A stretch of 64,000 nucleotides of DNA from Streptomyces tsukubensis (lineage in GTDB: Bacteria > Actinomycetota > Actinomycetes > Streptomycetales > Streptomycetaceae), in assembly GCF_003932715.1 (NCBI RefSeq), contig NZ_CP020700.1:4796501-4860500 (forward strand). The letters run 5' to 3'. Below are positions 56,543 to 64,000 of this stretch, piece after piece. The translations under genes and the position numbers were made by a program. Position 1 is the first letter of the stretch. Every line of letters begins with the position of its first letter. A model generated the notes under the pieces. It was given only the letters and a program-made list of their open reading frames with translations, was not told where the DNA came from and made no database searches.

Positions 56543-56597
56543 GTAGCCGCGGTGGCCCGGCCCTGACCGGCTGAGCCACCGCGTCCACCAACGAGTC

Positions 56598-56633
56598 GAA
56601 GGGCGGTCACCCCGTGCGGGGTGACCGCCCTTC
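56598..56633. terminator. Strong hairpin between rpoC and the phage-like module
   Basis: A perfect 16-bp stem (56598-56613 with 56618-56633) has a GTGC loop. It lies between convergent units and can end both. Confidence 0.88.
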
Positions 56634-56646
56634 GCGCTCTCCGGGG

Positions 56647-56922
56647 TCAGTGGCCGGTGAGCTGCCAGACCGCGAGGGCCAGACCGCTGCTCGCGGTCAG
56701 CGCGGCGATGCTGGCGAGGGGCCAGCGGGCGCGCTCCAGGGAGTCCAGCCGGGACTCCATATCGGCCAGCTGTTTGTCGGTCTGGTCGCTGCGCTGGACG
56801 AGCAGCGCGAGGGAGCCGTCGACCCGGGCGAAACCGGCTTCCAGGGTGCCGCGGAGCCGTTCCAGCTCCACGGCGACGCCGATACCGGCGCCCGACGGGG
56901 AATCGGGATCAGCTCCGGCCAT
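56647..56922 (-). CDS. Small phage membrane protein with coiled coil, possibly lysis-related
   Basis: The 91-residue protein has a coiled-coil-like section (ELERLRGTLEAGFARVDG to MESRLDSLERARW) and one C-terminal membrane helix near ALTASSGLALAVWQL. Such proteins occur behind holins in actinophages and may assist lysis. It overlaps the holin-like gene by 14 bases. No named family was recognised. Confidence 0.65.
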   Translation of the reverse strand: MAGADPDSPSGAGIGVAVELERLRGTLEAGFARVDGSLALLVQRSDQTDKQLADMESRLDSLERARWPLASIAALTASSGLALAVWQLTGH

Positions 56923-57160
56923 CTGCGGCGCCCTCCGGAGCGTGCTCGGAGCGGTACCCGCCGAGCCGGGCGGGAAGCAGCCGTTGTACGGATGGGAGCG
57001 CCATGATCCTGGCCAGCGCGCCCGATACGGCCAGGGCGACGGCCACCCAGGGCAGGGTGGCGGGCAGCCCCGACGCGTCGACGATCGCGGGCAGAGCGAC
57101 GGCGATACCGACCGCGGTCTGGAGGACCGTACGGGCGGTCCGCCGGGCGGCTTCGGACAT
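56909..57160 (-). CDS. Holin-like small membrane protein
   Basis: This 83-residue protein has two hydrophobic segments (VLQTAVGIAVALPAIVDA and LPWVAVALAVSGALARIMAL) and an Arg-rich tail, in the pattern of actinophage holins that open the membrane for lysin. ATG 57160 has AAGGAGG 5 bases upstream. It directly follows the endolysin gene. Confidence 0.72.
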   Translation of the reverse strand: MSEAARRTARTVLQTAVGIAVALPAIVDASGLPATLPWVAVALAVSGALARIMALPSVQRLLPARLGGYRSEHAPEGAADGRS

Positions 57161-57207
57161 TCCGCCTCCTTGAGGTGCGGGGGCCACCCGCCGGGGTGGC
57201 CCGGGTC

Positions 57208-58107
57208 TTACGGGGTGTGGGGGACCTTCAGGGCGTTCCAGGAGGCGGCTCCGGGCCAGCCGTCCGCGTCGGCGCCCCGGAATCCGAGCTTCCGTTGCCA
57301 GCGGGCGTACGAGCGGCGGTCCGCCTCGCTCCAGCGGGGGCCGGGGCCGACCGCGTACTCCCCGCAGCCCTCGGCCAGCAGCCTCCGCCCCATCGCGGTG
57401 ATCACGGGCGAGCTGGGGGCGGCCTTGAAGAAGGCCGTACCGGGGAAGGGGTGGTGGCGGGGGCCGCCGGGTTTCGCGGGCCCGGTGGGCTTCGCCCCGA
57501 GCCTTCGCGCGATCCGGTCGCGCATCGACGGCATGGTGAAGCCGCGGGGGTCGATCTTCCGGTTCGTCCACTCCAGATGGCCGATCACGCTTTTCGCCGT
57601 CCAGCCGTGGGCGCGGCAGAGCGCGGCGGACGCCCGTTCGATGGCGTCGAGCTGGGCGGCGGGCCAGGGGTCCTCGCCGTCGCCGCGGTTGACGCATTCG
57701 AAGCCGTAGAAGTGGATGTTTCCGTCCACGGCGCCGGAGCTGCCCTGGTGGTGTGCCGGGGGCGGCGGGCGGGTGCCGTAGCTCTCGTCCGCGACGGCCC
57801 GCAGGACGCGGGGATCGCCGCCGCCCGCGTGGTTGGCGCGGCCGTTGCCGACCAGATGGACGCTGCCGTCCTTGGCGATCACGGCGTGGCAGAGGGGGCC
57901 GGGCAGTGTGGCGTGGCCCCGGAAGCAGAGGTCGACCGAGGCTTCGGTGCCGGAGGTGACGGTGTGGTGGACCATCACTCCGTGCACCGGGCCGAAGGCG
58001 CCGGCGTGGTCGCGGTGGTTGCCGCGCCAGCCGGGGCGTTCGACGACGTTCAGGCCCTCGGCGCGCAGCGCGGCGACCAGGCGGTCCGCGGTCAGCGGGG
58101 TGGCCAT
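57208..58107 (-). CDS. N-acetylmuramoyl-L-alanine amidase endolysin with peptidoglycan-binding C-terminus
   Basis: This wall hydrolase cuts the amide link between muramic acid and the peptide. The first 180 residues form an Amidase_2 domain with zinc ligands in MVHHTVTSG, a His near SVIGHLEW, and the conserved GNGRANHAG. A Pro-rich linker leads to a C-terminal peptidoglycan-binding repeat (RWQRKLGFRGADADGWPGAASW). At 299 residues it matches phage lysins. No signal peptide was seen, so a holin is needed, and a candidate follows. Confidence 0.9.
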   Translation of the reverse strand: MATPLTADRLVAALRAEGLNVVERPGWRGNHRDHAGAFGPVHGVMVHHTVTSGTEASVDLCFRGHATLPGPLCHAVIAKDGSVHLVGNGRANHAGGGDPRVLRAVADESYGTRPPPPAHHQGSSGAVDGNIHFYGFECVNRGDGEDPWPAAQLDAIERASAALCRAHGWTAKSVIGHLEWTNRKIDPRGFTMPSMRDRIARRLGAKPTGPAKPGGPRHHPFPGTAFFKAAPSSPVITAMGRRLLAEGCGEYAVGPGPRWSEADRRSYARWQRKLGFRGADADGWPGAASWNALKVPHTP

Positions 58108-58116
58108 GGGGTGTCC

Positions 58117-58281
58117 TTACGTACGGTACGGGCGGGAGCCGGGCCCGGCGTCGGGTTCGGCGGCCCGCGGTGGCGGGGGAGCGGGACAGGGCGAAGGGGC
58201 GGGCGGGAGCCGCAGCTCGCCGCCGGGTGCGGCGACGGCCTGGTCCTCTGGCGCGGGTGGCGTTGCGGAGGCGGCGGTCAT
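58117..58281 (-). CDS. Small Pro-rich phage protein, 54 residues
   Basis: ATG 58281 overlaps the upstream stop by 4 bases. The sequence is mainly Pro, Ala and Gly (LPPAPSPCPAPPPPRA) with no domain. It is supported by coupling only and might be a spacer or linker protein. Confidence 0.45.
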   Translation of the reverse strand: MTAASATPPAPEDQAVAAPGGELRLPPAPSPCPAPPPPRAAEPDAGPGSRPYRT

Positions 58282-58994
58282 GACTGGCGGCCCTCCGCGT
58301 AGAGCACGCCCACGGCCGCCTTGCCGCTGCCCGCTGCGACGCGTCCTTCGACGTACAGACTGCTCCAGTCGTACGCGGCTCCGCCGTGCACGGCGGTCAC
58401 CTCCTCGGTGATGGCGGCGCCGGTCGCCGTGACGACCGGGCCGAGCTGGACCGTCGTCCCGTCGGCCGCCAGATAGCGGACCCGGGCCTCGACGGTGGTG
58501 CCGGGGTCGGCCTGTACCCAGACCCCGATGGCGATCCGCGGGTGCTGGAGGTACATGCCGCCCTGGAGGACCCGGGTCCATGCGGCCGTGGTGACGGCGG
58601 TCGGCGCCGGGTAGAGCGGGATCGGGATGTACGGGCGGGCCAGCCCGCCGCCGGAGGCGTCGTCGCCGAGGACGACGTTCCCGGCCCGGTCCCGGGCGCT
58701 CAGTGTCTGGCGGCCGTCCCCGGCGCCGTACACACCAAGGGCGAGGGTGCCGTCCTCGCGGCGGATGAGCACGCCCTGCTGCTGGCTGCCGTCCTGGTTG
58801 ACGCCGATGGAGCCCAGCGCGGCCAGTTCGGCGTCGGTGGCGTCGCGGACGCTGATCCGGCCGGCGTCGGCGACGGTCAGCGGGTTGGTGACCAACGTCA
58901 GCGCGGGCCGGGTGCCCGCCGCCAGCGACACCCGGTCCAGCCGGCGCCGCAGCTCGTGGATCAGATCGATGAGATCTTCGGGGAGCATGGGCAT
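58278..58994 (-). CDS. Phage minor tail / fibre-associated protein
   Basis: The 238-residue protein begins with a helical part (LIDLIHELRRRLDRVSLAAG) and continues in beta-rich sequence including SIGVNQDGSQQQGVLIRREDG, resembling actinophage minor tail proteins. ATG 58994 shares a base with the preceding stop (TGATG). A second ATG at 58988 is possible. Confidence 0.65.
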   Translation of the reverse strand: MPMLPEDLIDLIHELRRRLDRVSLAAGTRPALTLVTNPLTVADAGRISVRDATDAELAALGSIGVNQDGSQQQGVLIRREDGTLALGVYGAGDGRQTLSARDRAGNVVLGDDASGGGLARPYIPIPLYPAPTAVTTAAWTRVLQGGMYLQHPRIAIGVWVQADPGTTVEARVRYLAADGTTVQLGPVVTATGAAITEEVTAVHGGAAYDWSSLYVEGRVAAGSGKAAVGVLYAEGRQS

Positions 58995-60103
58995 CAGCGG
59001 CGCTCCAGAAAGAGTTCGGCGGTTTCGGGGCGCCCCCGCTGCGGCGGGGTGATCTTGATCCCGACCACCCGGAACCGCCCCTCGAAGCCGTCGGGATGCC
59101 ATTCGTCGGTGATCCGCAGCCGGACCGTCCGGCCCAGCAGTCGCGGCGGCAGCGGGAGACGGTCGTCGAGGCGGACGGTGATCTCGGGGATGACGACGGT
59201 GCCCCTGGCCCGGCGGAGCAGCATCACGGCGTGCCGCTCCAGTCGCCAGGGCCAGAGGACTTGCGGAAGATCGGCGCTGAGGTCGATCTGGGGCCAGCCC
59301 TCGGCGATCAGCTCACGGTCCGCGACCACCCGCGAGACGATCTGACGGCCTTCCTGGCTCGCGTTCCGCTCGATGGTGCCGCCCCGGACCCGGGCATGGG
59401 TGCCGCCGCGGGTGGCGTCCCGGGGAAAGGAGTAACCGAGGATCGAACCGGGCCGGTCGAGTACGAGGTCCTCCCCGCCCTGTTCCAGCTGGGGGGTGCC
59501 CAGCCGGAGCCGCTTCGTCCGTACCCCGGTGTCTGGGTTCCGGCTGACCTCGATGTACTGCTCGAAGCCGTTCTCGGAGTCGGCGATCTCCCGCAGCGCG
59601 TCGTCGACGACGATCTCGTCGGTGGCCCGCCAGGAGACCTCCAGCATCTGCCCGGACATCTCCTCGCCCACGACGACACCGATATCGCCGCCCTCGGAGT
59701 CCTGCATATAGGTCCACAGATCACGGGCGAAGGCGAGTTCGTCCTGCTCGCCGACGGAGACGAAGTCCCGGCGGATGCGCCGCCGGGCGGCGTAGGAGTC
59801 GAAGGTCGCGGCCTGGATCGTGAGGGACATCGCCCCCTTGTCGTCGGAGGTCAGCGTTGTCGTCCAGAGGATCCCGCCCCACCACAGATCCCCGCCGCGC
59901 TCCAGATAGACCGCGGTCCGGCCCTCCTGGAGGGCCTGGGCGCGGGCCGCCGTCGCGGCGTCGGGGATGGGGAGGGTGCCGGTGAGGGATCCCGTACGGC
60001 CGATGTAGTCGTCGACCTGGACGTCCCGCAGCGGGAGGGAGTCGAGGACCCGGTCGGTCCGCAGATCGCAGAACAGCACCCGGTAGGGGCTGACGGCCGT
60101 CAC
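58994..60103 (-). CDS. Siphovirus ReqiPepy6 Gp37-like tail protein
   Basis: This 369-residue protein resembles the Gp37-like tail tip family of actinophages. Its start reads YRVLFCDLRTDRVLDSLPL, followed by GSLTGTLPIPD and WWGGILWTT, all typical of that family. It probably forms part of the baseplate or tail spike adaptor. The GTG at 60103 overlaps the upstream stop by 4 bases. Confidence 0.72.
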   Translation of the reverse strand: MTAVSPYRVLFCDLRTDRVLDSLPLRDVQVDDYIGRTGSLTGTLPIPDAATAARAQALQEGRTAVYLERGGDLWWGGILWTTTLTSDDKGAMSLTIQAATFDSYAARRRIRRDFVSVGEQDELAFARDLWTYMQDSEGGDIGVVVGEEMSGQMLEVSWRATDEIVVDDALREIADSENGFEQYIEVSRNPDTGVRTKRLRLGTPQLEQGGEDLVLDRPGSILGYSFPRDATRGGTHARVRGGTIERNASQEGRQIVSRVVADRELIAEGWPQIDLSADLPQVLWPWRLERHAVMLLRRARGTVVIPEITVRLDDRLPLPPRLLGRTVRLRITDEWHPDGFEGRFRVVGIKITPPQRGRPETAELFLERR

Positions 60104-61170
60104 GCGGGGGCCGCCGCTTCGTAGGTGCCGCTGCCGACGATGTGGTCCTGGAGCTTCCAGTTCCACGGGAAGGCCGCGTCGATGATGCCGGGCTTCCCGG
60201 TGGTGCCGCCGCGCTGCTTGCCGGAGCTCATCTCGATCTCGAAGTAGGTGGTGCTGGTCAGCCGGATCCGGCCGACCGCGCGGTCCGGCTCGGTCGGGAG
60301 CTGGTCCTCTGTGTGCTGGAGTTCGACGAAGCCGGCGCTGTGGGCGGCCCTGGCCGCGGGCACCGGCAGGCTGAAGCGCCAGTTGGGGTTACCCGTGCGG
60401 AAGTTGGTGGTGGTGCCGAAGACCACCCGGAAGTTGAAGTGGACCATCGGGCCGTCCTGGACGTAGCGGCAGTCCACGGTCGCGTTGCCGAGCGACGGGT
60501 TGGTACCGCTCGAAGCGGTCCAGATCGGCGTCCAGGACCGCCAGACCGGCGGCTGCGGGTAGGGCTGCCAGACGCCGTTGGTGCCGCCCGTCCACCGCTC
60601 CAGACGGTCGCCGTTGTCGCGGTACTGGCCCTTGTACAGGCCGTCGAAGCCGCCGGTGGGCACGATGCCGCCGAGCGCCGCGGTCGGGTAGCGGCGGTTC
60701 TCGACCGTCCCCCAGTTGATCGAAGCGGCGTTCCGGCCGACCGTGACGACGAAGAGCGGGAGCGAGTTGGCCGGGGCGGACGGCGGCTGCGGATCGGTGA
60801 CGGCGGTCGCCCCCTGGACCACCCTGATCACGGCCTGGGTGGCCCCCGAGGCGTCGTACGGGGCGTCCTCGACGGTCAGGTAGATCAGGTCCTTGCGGCT
60901 GCCGTCCGCGCTGCCCGGCGCGAGGGTGACGATCTCCGGATCGGTGATGGCGATCATGTAGGCACCCTGGCGGGCCGACGTCTGGATGACGGCCCGGCCC
61001 GTCATGATCCGGCACTGGAGGGCATTGACCCCTTCCAGTTCGAGCCCGCCGGGGATGACTCCGCCGCGGGAGGAGAGCGATCCGGTGGGGGTCAGTACGA
61101 GGGAGGTGGCGAGGCGGGTGTCCTCCTGGGTCTGGCCGGTGGGGGCGTGCCAAACGGTGCGAATGGTCAT
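60100..61170 (-). CDS. Phage tail fibre / receptor-binding-like protein
   Basis: The 356-residue protein is beta-rich. Its N-terminal half (QGAYMIAITDPEIVTLAPG, LIYLTVEDAPYD) looks like a tail attachment domain. The C-terminal half has Trp/Gly-rich segments such as NWRFSLPVP, fitting a carbohydrate-binding or receptor domain. No exact family was recognised. ATG 61170 lies 49 bases beyond the distal tail gene's stop. Confidence 0.68.
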   Translation of the reverse strand: MTIRTVWHAPTGQTQEDTRLATSLVLTPTGSLSSRGGVIPGGLELEGVNALQCRIMTGRAVIQTSARQGAYMIAITDPEIVTLAPGSADGSRKDLIYLTVEDAPYDASGATQAVIRVVQGATAVTDPQPPSAPANSLPLFVVTVGRNAASINWGTVENRRYPTAALGGIVPTGGFDGLYKGQYRDNGDRLERWTGGTNGVWQPYPQPPVWRSWTPIWTASSGTNPSLGNATVDCRYVQDGPMVHFNFRVVFGTTTNFRTGNPNWRFSLPVPAARAAHSAGFVELQHTEDQLPTEPDRAVGRIRLTSTTYFEIEMSSGKQRGGTTGKPGIIDAAFPWNWKLQDHIVGSGTYEAAAPA

Positions 61171-61219
61171 GGGGTGCTCCTCTGCGGGTCGTGGTGGTCG
61201 GTGCGATGGGCCGCGGGGG

Positions 61220-62143
61220 TCACCATTCGGCGCTGCGCCAGCGCACGGCGAGGGTCGCGGCCTCGGTCGAGGAACGCGGCCGGTAGGTCACCTCGTTGGT
61301 GCCGGGCTCCAGCGTGAACAGCTCCTCGGGGCTGCTGTCGGCCGCGGCGGTGTGGCGCCGGGACGCGGTGTCGTTGAGGGTCACGGCACCGCTGGAGGTG
61401 TCGACGGTCAGGACGTCGTCGACGCCCAGGTTGAGGCGGTAGTGCAGCTTCCGGCCGGTCCTGCGGTTGGTGATCACGGGGTCGGAGCAGGGGCCCCGCA
61501 GGGTGATGACGGGGTGGCTGGGCGCGCTGCCGTCGTTGACGACCGTGAGATCGCCGGTGACGGACGCCGCGCCCCAGGCGAGGGGCCAGGTCAGCGGCCA
61601 GCCCAGGCCCGTCACCGGCTGGGGCGCCCCGGTGGTCAGGGAGCGGGCCTCGACGGTGTAGCGGCGGGGGTCGGTGGCCACCCACTGGACGGTGACCCGG
61701 CCGACGCCCTGGGAGAGCAGATTGCGGTCGGCGGGCAGCACGCGCTGGCTGATTCTGGCCCGTACGGCGAGGGTCTCGCCGTGGATCCGTACCGCCAGCC
61801 ACTGCTCGGCGTGGCGGAGCCCGAAGGCGCGGCGCAGGGTGCGCAGGGTGTCGACCGGGTCGGTGCCGGGCGCGGGCAGCAGCCAGATCTGGCCGCCGAC
61901 GCGGCGGGGGCGGGCGTACTGCGTGCCGGGCCAGGAGCCGTGGGTGGTGGGGCGGTCGGCGTCGGTGGTGTCGGCGTCCGGGAGATCCTCCCAGCCGGTC
62001 AGTCCCTGGCGGTCGATCTCGTACGGGGTGCCGGGGCCGAGCAGCAGATCGCCCCACTGGATCTGCCCGTCGAGGCTGATCAGTGAGGCGGGGGCGGAGT
62101 CGGTGCCGATATCGGGGTTGAGGGGCGGGGCGGGTGTGGCCAT
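61220..62143 (-). CDS. Phage distal tail protein (Dit)
   Basis: This 307-residue protein has the Dit pattern: an N-terminal beta ring with WGDLLLGPGTPYEIDRQGLTG, and WVATDPRRYTVEARSL followed by a galectin-like domain with VNDGSAPSHPVITLRGP. Dit forms the hub at the end of siphovirus tails and joins tape measure and fibre proteins. ATG 62143 fits this start. A 93-base gap separates it from the upstream gene. Confidence 0.82.
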   Translation of the reverse strand: MATPAPPLNPDIGTDSAPASLISLDGQIQWGDLLLGPGTPYEIDRQGLTGWEDLPDADTTDADRPTTHGSWPGTQYARPRRVGGQIWLLPAPGTDPVDTLRTLRRAFGLRHAEQWLAVRIHGETLAVRARISQRVLPADRNLLSQGVGRVTVQWVATDPRRYTVEARSLTTGAPQPVTGLGWPLTWPLAWGAASVTGDLTVVNDGSAPSHPVITLRGPCSDPVITNRRTGRKLHYRLNLGVDDVLTVDTSSGAVTLNDTASRRHTAAADSSPEELFTLEPGTNEVTYRPRSSTEAATLAVRWRSAEW

Positions 62144-62236
62144 GGGGCCGTCACCTCCGGTGCGAAGTCTGTGGGCGGCGCGGGGTGTGGCACGGCCGGC
62201 GCCGGGGGTTGCCCGTAAGGCGGGACGGGGCGGGGG

Positions 62237-63499
62237 CTACGCGGCGCGGGCGAGGAACAGCAGTTCGTCGGCGATCTCGTACGCACCGGCGCCGGCCGGC
62301 TCATGGAAGCTCTCCACGCGGCGGGGCCGCCGTACTCCCCGCCTGTCGCGGCCGTTCGGTTCCGCCGCCCGCAGTCCGGCGACATCGCCGAGCGGGGTGA
62401 TGGAGCCGGGGAGGGCGCCGTGCGGGGGGCTGACGAGGCCGCCTTCGGCGAGGAAGCTGGTGATCTTCTTGCCGATGGCCTTGGGGTCGAAGAGCTTCTT
62501 GAAGTCGATATTCTCCCAGGCGTCGATCAGCCATTCGGCGAATTTGCCCGGGATCTGAAGGATTCCGCCGATGGTCCCCAGACCGTTGCGGACCGCGTCG
62601 GCGATGCCCTGCAGGGTGTCGACGGTGGCGTCCCGCACCTTGCCGAACTCCGGCGGGATCTTGTCCTCCAGCCATTCGGCGACCGGTTTGACGACGGCCT
62701 TGATGCCGTCCCAGGGGTCTCTGAACAGCTTGATGAGTCCGTTGGTCGCGTCCCGGATGCCGTCGCGGGCGGCGGCGAACTTGTCTTTGACGGTTGTCTT
62801 GACGGAGGCCAGAGGCTCCACGATCCGCTTACGGACGAATTCGATTCCGTCGGCGACCGCGGTCCGGGCCTTGCTGATGATCGGGAGGACGTTCTTCTTG
62901 ATCCACTCGAAGCCCTCGCGGAGCTTGCCGAAGCCCTTTTTGATCAGGCGCTGTCCGGCTTCCGAGTTGAGGGCGAAGTCGATGATCAAGTCGATGATGA
63001 TGACGACGGCGATGGCCGCGCCGCCGAATGGATTGGACTGCATGGCGATGGAGATCCCGACCATGGCCACGGCGCCCGCGGCCAGCCCGACACCCAGCCC
63101 GGTGAGCAGGGGGGACATCACACTCATGACCGAGCCGAGCGGATCGACGATCTTCCCGAAGCCGCCGCCGCTGTCGGCCAGGCGCTTCGCCGCCCGGCCG
63201 GACGACTTGGATCTCTCTCGGCTGTTCTTGAGCTGATCGGCCGCGATGCCGGAGTTCCGGCCGACGGCCTTGACCGGGGCGATGGAGGGAGTGGCCCGGG
63301 ACTTGAGATCGGTCACCGCCGTCCCCGCGTTCCGGGCCGCGGTCCAGACCTTGTCGGCCGCGCCCTTGACCCCGCCGATGCGCTGGACAGCGGTCCGAAC
63401 GGCGCCGACGGACTGGTTGTGCCAGTTCCGCAGGGTGTTCATCGGCGCGTTGACCCCGGCGAGCGGGTGGCCCGCCCGGGGGGAGGCGATCGCACTCAT
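62237..63499 (-). CDS. Second tape-measure-like protein
   Basis: The 420-residue protein is helical with a hydrophobic middle (about residues 125-180, for example MSPLLTGLGVGLAAGAVAM and IAVVIIIDLIIDF) and many Lys/Ala helices. Near its end ITSFLAEGGLVSPP and LLFLARAA echo the end of the preceding tape measure gene (LAEGGVVAPR, LMFLAKARG). It therefore seems to be a shortened relative, perhaps an independent chaperone or tail length protein. ATG 63499 overlaps that gene's stop by 4 bases. Confidence 0.72.
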   Translation of the reverse strand: MSAIASPRAGHPLAGVNAPMNTLRNWHNQSVGAVRTAVQRIGGVKGAADKVWTAARNAGTAVTDLKSRATPSIAPVKAVGRNSGIAADQLKNSRERSKSSGRAAKRLADSGGGFGKIVDPLGSVMSVMSPLLTGLGVGLAAGAVAMVGISIAMQSNPFGGAAIAVVIIIDLIIDFALNSEAGQRLIKKGFGKLREGFEWIKKNVLPIISKARTAVADGIEFVRKRIVEPLASVKTTVKDKFAAARDGIRDATNGLIKLFRDPWDGIKAVVKPVAEWLEDKIPPEFGKVRDATVDTLQGIADAVRNGLGTIGGILQIPGKFAEWLIDAWENIDFKKLFDPKAIGKKITSFLAEGGLVSPPHGALPGSITPLGDVAGLRAAEPNGRDRRGVRRPRRVESFHEPAGAGAYEIADELLFLARAA

Positions 63500-64000
63500 C
63501 CGCGGGCCTTCGCCAGGAACATCAGCGCCTTCGCCGTCGACCGCGGGTCACTGGTGGGCGCCGCGTGGTAGTGCTCGATATAGAACCCGGCCCCTGCGCC
63601 CGCCTGGGCGCGGGCACTCAGCGCGGTATGCCGCAGCAGCCGGTTCAGCTTGGACAGCGGCAGTACGGCTTCGGCCTCACCGGCCTCGGCGATGATCGCC
63701 GGTACACCGCCGGCGCGGGGCGCCACCACACCGCCCTCGGCCAGCCTGGGGATGCTGGGGATGTCCGGGATCCCCTTGCCGCCGATGCCCGGAACCCAGT
63801 CGGGGACCTTGAAGTCAAAGGAATTGACCTTGCCGATGGCGCTGTTGACGATGTCGATGACACCGTTGATCGGGCCCTTGACCGCGTCCTTGATCTTGCC
63901 GAAGGTCTTGCTCGCGGTGTCCTTGAGGCCTTCCCACTTGTTCTCCAGCTCGTCCTTGACATGCTTGAAGACCTTGGGGACCTTCCCGATGAACTCGCTG
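63496..64000 (-). CDS. Phage tail tape measure protein, C-terminal part only
   Basis: An open frame enters from the right edge and ends at 63496, giving the last 168 residues. It has amphipathic helices (KWEGLKDTASKTFGKIKDAV), then the very typical tape measure end with RLAEGGVVAPRAGGVPAIIAE and AEAVLPLSKL. The start and the main coiled part lie outside the window. Confidence 0.85.
   Translation of the reverse strand, partial: SEFIGKVPKVFKHVKDELENKWEGLKDTASKTFGKIKDAVKGPINGVIDIVNSAIGKVNSFDFKVPDWVPGIGGKGIPDIPSIPRLAEGGVVAPRAGGVPAIIAEAGEAEAVLPLSKLNRLLRHTALSARAQAGAGAGFYIEHYHAAPTSDPRSTAKALMFLAKARG

Larger units (their letters stand above)
56647..64000 (-). mobile_element. Siphovirus-type tail and lysis module, cut by right edge
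   Basis: Ten minus-strand genes in tight overlap run in phage order: tape measure end, second tape-measure-like protein, distal tail, tail fibre-like, Gp37-like, minor tail, small protein, amidase endolysin, holin-like, membrane protein. No integrase, capsid or att repeat is seen in the window, so it could be a prophage, a remnant or a tailocin-like cluster. Confidence 0.75.

Overview
The window is chromosomal DNA from a high-GC actinomycete, almost certainly a Streptomyces. Base composition is strongly GC-rich, many genes start with GTG, and genes overlap at GTGA/ATGA junctions. The order murB - adenosine deaminase - aminotransferase - tRNA-Trp - secE - nusG - rplK - rplA - lipoprotein - rplJ - rplL - rpoB - rpoC is the conserved Streptomyces core segment, and rpmG with two HadA/HadB-like dehydratases sits upstream as in other Actinobacteria.

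Layout: (1) 1-1292, a truncated sensor histidine kinase on the minus strand. (2) 1482-12045, a second, incomplete complex I operon (nuoA,B,C,H,I,J,K,L,M,N) with no nuoD, E, F or G; several subunits carry low-complexity tails. (3) 12208-16052, htpX, two small membrane protein genes, the overlapping ogt-alkB repair pair and a YajQ-family gene. (4) 16293-31711, a roughly 15.4-kb actinomycete integrative and conjugative element (AICE) inserted in the 3' end of tRNA-Tyr and bounded by 56-bp direct repeats. It carries int, xis, a split primase-polymerase/helicase replication pair, a PP2C-like phosphatase, an FtsK-like TraB, Spd-like membrane proteins, a NUDIX protein, a GntR repressor and, just inside attR, a seven-repeat type I-E CRISPR array without cas genes. 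(5) 31712-34514, three ordinary minus-strand metabolic genes. (6) 35016-44482, tRNA-Thr, tRNA-Met, rpmG, the hadAB-like pair, a TetR repressor with an MFS exporter (both preceded by matching operators), murB, ada, aspC, tRNA-Trp, secE and nusG. (7) 44639-56542, rplK-rplA, a lipoprotein, rplJ-rplL with an L10-type leader, and rpoB-rpoC. (8) 56647-64000, a minus-strand siphovirus-type tail and lysis module running off the right edge.

The AICE has the parts needed for excision (Int/Xis), replication (prim-pol plus SF3 helicase) and double-stranded DNA transfer (TraB plus Spd proteins), with KorSA-like GntR control. A candidate clt (short CGACAAG-type repeats) follows traB. It occupies the tRNA-Tyr locus that SLP1 uses in S. 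coelicolor. The most unusual combination is an orphan CRISPR array carried as cargo in such an element. The phage tail module next to rpoC, with two tape-measure-like proteins, and the tailed, NuoD-less complex I operon are the other regions worth attention.
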